Source: Entomortierella parvispora
Lineage: Eukaryota > Mortierellomycota > Mortierellomycetes > Mortierellales > Mortierellaceae
Direction: 5' to 3'
Length of the DNA stretch: 64,000 nucleotides
Assembly: GCA_963573315.1 (NCBI GenBank)
Contig: OY752147.1
Span: forward strand, 1,922,001 to 1,986,000
Shown here: positions 58,831-64,000 of the stretch, in pieces
Layout of the letters: the number at the start of each line of letters is the position of its first letter
Position numbering within the stretch: the stretch's first letter is position 1
Notes under the pieces: generated by a model
Told to the model about the DNA's origin: nothing
Seen by the model: the letters and a program-made list of their open reading frames with translations, nothing else
Databases searched by the model: none
Program-made: the position numbers and the translations under genes

Positions 58831-59320
58831 GGCAGGAGAGGGGAATGTGATGAGGAGAGAGAGAGAGAAGAGAGAAAGAAGAGAAAGAGAGATGCGGAAC
58901 AGGCGGGAGAAGAAGGGCAGGGGAGACAGGAGGGGTCGTGGAAAGAAAAAAAAATACGAGAAAACAGAGCTGAGTTTGACAAGAAAAGATTGCGATAAGA
59001 TTGCCGCTCCTTGTGGAGCGAGCGCATTCTCTCTCTCTCTCGGGCGTGGGCGGGCGGGCGGACGGGCGGCCTTCTCCTGTCGGCCTGTCTGCCTGCTGCT
59101 CTGTTCCTGCCAGATATGGCCAGTCGTGGTGTGTCGTGGCTCTCGCTTTTTCTTCCTCTCTCTCTATCTCCCTTTTGGTTCTCCCTAACCTCTTTGCTTG
59201 CCATGTACCCTTCAATTGGCCCAGACCACGTTCATCGTCTTTGAGATAACACCCTACTCTCGGATGTGGATATTTTATTGAACAAAAAAAAACACTTGTG
59301 GACTACATGTTCAGTGGTCT
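58831..59320. other. Intergenic region
   Basis: 490 bases: the promoter and leader of PDA1 (CT-rich on the minus strand) and the 3' flank of the Reb1-like gene. A GGGCGG-type repeat (GGGCGGGCGGGCGGACGGGC near 59048-59068) could bind GC-box factors. No gene seen. Confidence 0.45.
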
Positions 59321-62300
59321 CTAACTCTGCTGTTCTTCCGAATGCTCGGCTCCTGCAGCCCCGCTGTTGACATTGTTCGACTCGCCAGTAGGAAAGTCGT
59401 CTGATTTGAGGGCACTGAGCAGCTGCCGGGTAGCCTGCGCCTGTTGCTTCTTTTGGTGGGCGGAACTGGAAGCAGCAGCCGCAGCGGCAGCGGCGGCGGC
59501 GGCGGCGGCCGAGGTATTGTTCATGTCTGAATTGGTAAAAGCCACGTTCAACATCCTCTCCGCCAATGCCCTGTTTTGGGATTGCAACTCAAATTCAGCT
59601 GGAGAAAGCTTAGGGATCGAGGACGACGACGAGGAGTGCGAAGGGTAGACCAAGGTCTCAGTACCATCTTCAGCAACGCTTAGGTGGACTCCATGATCGT
59701 GTGTACCCCGATTGCTGTGTCGGCCATGGAATTCATCGTGGTACTGCTGTTGCAGGAACGAATACTGGGCTGTCAAGGCTTCGATAGCTGCCTGCTGAGC
59801 GGCGTCATTGATTTCTTGCTGTTGAAGCATCGCCCCAGTCGTCGTCATAGACGAGTGTGGATACGACGACGAAGAAGAGGATGCACCAGTGCCTTCGTCC
59901 GATTCTGCTAGTTGAGATGCGTTCAACTGAGATCCGGAGGATCCGCGACGGCGTTGTTGGATCCGTCGCTCAACGTCTTCCATCATAATCTTGACAACTT
60001 GCTTCAAAGTCATCGAGCGGTAGCCCTCAGTCTTGCAGCGCGAGGACATGAATGTGCGCGCAATCTGGTTGGCAGCCGGAATCCTTTGCAGACTGGCCAC
60101 AGCCTCTGCCTGAGCAGCGGCCACAGCTGCCGCCATGGCGGCAGTCGCTGCAGCGGCAGCAGCAGCGTTGGTATCTCCATCCTGAATCTGCTGTTGCTTC
60201 TTGGAATCGAGCTGGTCATGTGTCTGGATGATCTTGGCTAGCTGAATCGCGTTGCTCTCCTGTACGTCGTCGCGCAAGCGTTGTGCGATATCGCTCCAGT
60301 TGATGTCGACATGGTCTGTGTATCCATACTCTTGGATCAAGCGCAGAACATCCAATTGCTGCTGCAATCCACCGCGTCGACGAATGGGGCCCTTGGGTGC
60401 CTTTGGCACAAAAGATGGAAGGGGGAGAGATGCCGCTGCTGCAAGCGCAGCTGCCGTAAAGGGGTCATTGCTGCTAAGTGGACCAGGATGCATGTCGCCG
60501 CCATGAAGGTGGTCACCTCCGGTCTCTCCCATGCGGTTCATCGCCTGTGACCACAAATTGTTGCTGTCAGGAGTCTCTGGAAGAACCCCCTGGAGAGCAG
60601 CTGCCAGAAGCATGACATCCTGGGCGGATGCGGTCTTGTTCTCATCAGTGCGGTGGGGTGAGTTGGCGCCACTCTGATGGTGATGCTGCTGCTGTTGCTG
60701 TTGGTGCTGAAGCTGTTGTTGTTGTTGCTTCACAGCGGCGGCAGCAGAGGACGCGTTGGCAGCCACAGCGGCAGCGGCGGCGGCAGCGGCCGAGCTGGGA
60801 CCAGTCCACTCTCCACGTTCCAGCCGAGGCTGCAAAGTTTGAGAGAATCGATGACGACACTGATGTCTCGTGCGCGTGCCCCCCATTCGTTCAGAAATTT
60901 GAGTCCACATAGGGTTGGAGTCCAGAATCGATGCTTTGCCTTGCTTGAGGGCTAGTTCTTGCATGATCCTCAACAACTGTTCGTCCTCCTGAGGCTGCCA
61001 CGGTCCCGTCACCATGGTGCTTAGGTCCTTGAGATGGTTACGGTAACGGTCACGACAGCTGTCAGCCATACGTCCCAATTCCTGTCCAATCGTAGTCCAC
61101 TGGCCCTTGTGCTTGGCATGAAGCTCGACCAACTTGTCATCGTCCTCTTTGCTCCAGGCTCCGACATTGTTCTGGGGATGGAACATGCGCCGTACGTGCA
61201 GATAGATGTTCAAGAGCGGCCGGGTCTGAAGTCGAACAGCTGTAAAGAAGAGCACAGATATGTTCCTGTCAGAGGTGCATTCTGATAGAAAATCAGAGGT
61301 TCGTTTGAAAGATAAACAACTTACCAATCTCAACCCACAGAGCTTTCAGATCGTTCTTCTCCAATCGTCCACGTCCAGAACTTCCATTATTGAACCAACG
61401 TTGAATGGCATCCTCGGGCATTTTGTTTCGAATGACATATTCCTTGATTGTTCTTCTGATGATATCGTCCTCGTTTGTGCTAAAGGTTCCCGTCTTGTAG
61501 GCAATTCCTGGAGGTTTGATTTCATTTTGGTTAATTCCTGTTGAAAACATGCCACGTTCTTTTTCCTCCGCCGTTTCGATTCAACAGCATACCTTTGTCT
61601 TTCAGGGCTGTGGCCATAAGCCACTTTGTGTGCAATGGGTTGGTACTCGTTCTGACTGCGAGATCAATCTCCAGCTGCTGCTCTAGCGTCCTTGCAAGTG
61701 CCTCCGGATCTGTAGTAGGGATCTCCGGGCTTTCAAACCGTCGTCTAATACCAGGACCGCTTGACTTTCTGTTACTGATAATAGGAGGAAGGGCCTCTTC
61801 GTCATCCTGGGCATGGGCTTGATCGTGTCCAGTCTCCTGTCCATTGAATTCCTCCGGAGTGTCATGTCGACTACCATGGTGGACGTCATGTCTGTCCGAC
61901 GACTGTTCTGCATCTTGGAGATGAAGACTTGGCTTCAGACTTGCCAGAATTGCAGAGGCATCGCCAAGGTTCATCAAAACCGAAGTCGCTTCAGCAGTAG
62001 CAGCCGCGTGAGCATCCATTTGGCGCAGGTGAGCTCTGTCCTCAGAAGTGTCATTGTGTTCTTGACGCTGGAAATCACCTTCTATGATCTGCTGCATGGT
62101 TGGGATACCGGTCATGGACTCCATGATTTGCTCGCGGGTGAGGCGACTGTTGGCCTCCGGTTCAATCTGTTGCTGAAGTTGTTGCTGCATGCGAAGCACA
62201 TCTGCGCTGACGCCGTTGCTGCCACTATCATGGTCGTGGTGTTGTTGTTGTTGTTGTTGTTGTTGCTGTTGTTGTTGTTGATGATGATGGTGGTCAGGGA

Positions 62301-62580
62301 TATGGGCATCCTGTGAAGGGGCAGCGCTAGCCAGCAGGTCAGCCATGGTTGTCAAGGCGGCAGCGGTCTCTGAATTGTTTGCGTGGAGAGCCGAGTCAGA
62401 GGCGACCTCTTCGGCTCGTGGAGTGTGAGTCTGAACATCGTCCATGGCATTGCTGTCGTGTTCAGCTCCCTCTCCTTCAGCTCCAGAATAGCCATCGGGA
62501 GAAGTAAGAGTCCTCTTGAAGCCAGTTTCGGATTCTTCTTCCTCCGGGTTTTTTCTCTTTCGGCCTCTGTTTCTGTCCAT
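59321..62580 (-). CDS. Myb/SANT DNA-binding protein, Reb1/TTF1-like
   Basis: Exons on the minus strand: 61593-62580, 61325-61537, 59321-61239; 1039 residues. An acidic, His/Gln-rich N-terminus (poly-Q about residues 105-120) precedes a DNA-binding region at about 330-545. That region has a helical Reb1-type segment (GTFSTNEDDIIRRTIKEYV...MPEDAIQRWF), a Myb repeat (GAWSKEDDDKLVELHAKHKG, WTTIGQELGRMADSCRDRYR) and a second one (GPWQPQEDEQLLRIMQELAL, WTQISERMGGTRTRHQCRHR). The CRDRYRNHL signature is characteristic of Reb1/TTF1 proteins, which bind rDNA terminators and gene promoters and block RNA polymerase I or replication forks. The C-terminal half is rich in poly-Ala and poly-Gln tracts. Confidence 0.88.
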
Positions 62581-63158
62581 CGTATTGTGACTCTAGCCTT
62601 TTTGTGTTTGTAGGAGAAGGGGGGTAGGGGAGGGGAGAGGGGGGATATACAGGCCCGAATGCAGAAACTTTCTGGTGTGTTTTGAAGACGTTTTCTCTGT
62701 AGGAGTAAAACTCGTCGTTTCGAGCTACACTATATTCATTTTCGAAGGCAAAGCAGGCACCAGTCAGTCGTTGCAACGGTCGCCTTTCAGAGATCTCCGA
62801 ACTCACTGTCGCGACATTAATCAGGCAGCATGGAACACTGCAGGTTGCGCAGATGATGGTCAACGACAACAACAACTGCCGATGAGCGAAATAAACAGAA
62901 GGCTCTGATGTGGGAGATGGGTCGCGTCTGCTCGCGCTTGACCATTGAGTTTCTCCATTTCCGGTCGACAATGATCACCATACCTTGATATTAAGGGTCG
63001 AGGTAGGGAGTGGAGAAGTGGGTTAAGGGTTGGATAAAGTCGGGAATTCGAAAAAATGAAAAAGGCCCCATGATGAGGGTGGCTTAGCATGCCGGTGCAT
63101 AATTCCGCGCTGTATCACGTGGTTTATTTGAATGTGCGTACGCTTTTGGTGGCGTCTT
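62581..63158. promoter_or_regulatory. Intergenic region upstream of the Reb1-like gene
   Basis: 578 bases between tandem minus-strand genes. A CCCCTCCCCTACCCCCCTT-like tract on the minus strand lies just upstream of the Reb1-like start. No gene seen. Confidence 0.45.
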
Positions 63159-64000
63159 TTAAATGTCCAGGGGCCAGTTGTCCTTGTAAAAGTTCAGGCC
63201 TTCGTCGTCTGGATTATCATCCACTAGCCTGCGCATCGTCACTAAGGAACCAAAACAAAGGGGGGTTGTTAGTTCATCAAGAGGTGTTGGCTGACCAAAA
63301 AAAAGTTGAGCAATGCCCCACAAATGTATAACCATAGACCTACAAGCAATATTGACAGCAAATGCCAGGAATAACGACGCAAACAGGATAGTAGGTCCAA
63401 TACGATCATAAAACTTGACATCTACCCGCATCTGCTCCATCCATCGATGCCTTAGATGAAAAATGGTTGTTGCATACGCCAAGGTCGACATGGCTACCAA
63501 TACCAAGAACAGACCGACTTGCATCCCAACATCCTTGCCAAAGCTCAGCAACGTCAGAGCCATGGACCCTAACAAGAGTCCAAACTTGATCCAATGCATG
63601 AAGGTACGCTCATTGGAGAAGAACGCTTTGGAATCCGGTTTCTTGGGTCCCTTTTTACCGCCGACAAGAGGTTTATCACACATGGTCCCCTGTCCTTCTG
63701 TTGAAGGAGGGGCATCTTTCCTATAATACCGAGTTGATCTTTTTGAGAGCTCTTTCAATGTGGGCCGACGCAGCTCTCCTTGACTCCCATCCATGACCAT
63801 TGCAGGCGGGGTAGTTGGTGAAAATTCAAGACTTCGTTCCTCTTTGGTCAAGTCACAGCGGTCATGTCCAAGATCGGAGGCGATGCCTCGTGCCCAACGT
63901 ACATAATGCCTGACGCCTCTGGTACTTCTTGACGCAGACGCCACCGACTCTGCTGCCGCTGAATGGCAAAGCGTGGAGGCAACAGATGATCCCGTACGTG
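63159..64000 (-). CDS. VTC-complex type protein, C-terminal part (truncated by window edge)
   Basis: Last two exons on the minus strand: 63344-64000 (open through the right edge) and 63159-63241. Visible are a basic/Ser-rich linker (SKRSTRYYRKDAPPS) and then the C-terminal VTC membrane domain: KAFFSNERTFMHWIKFGLLL, FLVLVAMSTLAYATTIFHLR, VKFYDRIGPTILFASLFLAF. The NERTF motif and three helices are typical of Vtc proteins (Vtc1-4), which make or transport polyphosphate at the vacuole membrane. The protein then ends in a short acidic tail after intron 63242-63343. The SPX and catalytic domains that Vtc2-4 would carry lie outside the window. The splice TT(G) at the last intron was chosen because it keeps the frame. 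Confidence 0.85.
   Translation of the reverse strand, partial: RTGSSVASTLCHSAAAESVASASRSTRGVRHYVRWARGIASDLGHDRCDLTKEERSLEFSPTTPPAMVMDGSQGELRRPTLKELSKRSTRYYRKDAPPSTEGQGTMCDKPLVGGKKGPKKPDSKAFFSNERTFMHWIKFGLLLGSMALTLLSFGKDVGMQVGLFLVLVAMSTLAYATTIFHLRHRWMEQMRVDVKFYDRIGPTILFASLFLAFAVNIACRSMVIHLWGIAQLFFGQPTPLDELTTPLCFGSLVTMRRLVDDNPDDEGLNFYKDNWPLDI

Overview
The window is eukaryotic nuclear DNA from a filamentous fungus. Genes are dense on both strands. They are broken by many short introns (about 70-160 nt, GT...AG with pyrimidine-rich 3' ends), and the gaps hold CT-rich leaders, long homopolymer runs and poly-Q/poly-A coding microsatellites. An early-diverging (Mucoromycota-type, Mortierella-like) fungus fits best: a compact KDM5 demethylase, an HSD10-type dehydrogenase and several lineage-specific families occur together. 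The taxon is an inference, not something the sequence proves. All exon models below were built by hand from splice motifs, reading phase and family conservation.

Layout. 0-6 kb: the 3' end of a peroxisomal SCP2-domain protein (+), an unrecognised poly-Q protein (+) and a KDM5-type histone demethylase (-). 6.9-12.5 kb: a BTB protein (+), a winged-helix-like nuclear protein (+) and a PP2C phosphatase (+) whose start lies inside the last exon of its upstream neighbour. 12.5-16.7 kb: an orphan polytopic membrane protein (-), a short-chain dehydrogenase (+), then a gene-poor stretch with an imperfect direct repeat and a decayed coding remnant. 17-20 kb: an eIF4E2-like cap-binding protein (+), tRNA-Glu(TTC) (-) and cytochrome c oxidase subunit COX4/Vb (+). 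20.3-28.8 kb, all on the minus strand: an M16-family metalloprotease, an adhesin-like beta-repeat protein, a small secreted 8-cysteine protein and histidinol-phosphate aminotransferase. 29-34.2 kb: an HSD10-like dehydrogenase (+), a coiled-coil WD40 protein (-) and an acidic, possibly APC15-like protein (-).

34.5-42 kb: a head-to-head pair of about 960-residue paralogues that I cannot assign to a named family, then AMMECR1 (-). 42-48 kb: four more small secreted 8-cysteine proteins, all on the minus strand. 48.7-52.6 kb: an SH3-SAM-PH-CH polarity-type scaffold (-). 52.6-55.4 kb has no convincing intact gene. 55.4-64 kb: an Mpv17-family protein (+), pyruvate dehydrogenase E1 alpha (-), a Reb1/TTF1-like Myb protein (-) and the 3' end of a VTC-type (polyphosphate polymerase complex) protein cut by the right edge (-).

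The genes are mostly unrelated housekeeping functions, as is normal in fungi. The parts most likely to hold undescribed biology are the divergent paralogue pair at 34.5-40.8 kb and the 8-cysteine secreted family (five members in the window, four of them clustered). The remaining points of interest are gene-structure oddities: a start codon split by an intron, two GC-AG introns, a possible splice-controlled fusion of a winged-helix protein to a PP2C, and introns that can be retained without breaking the frame.
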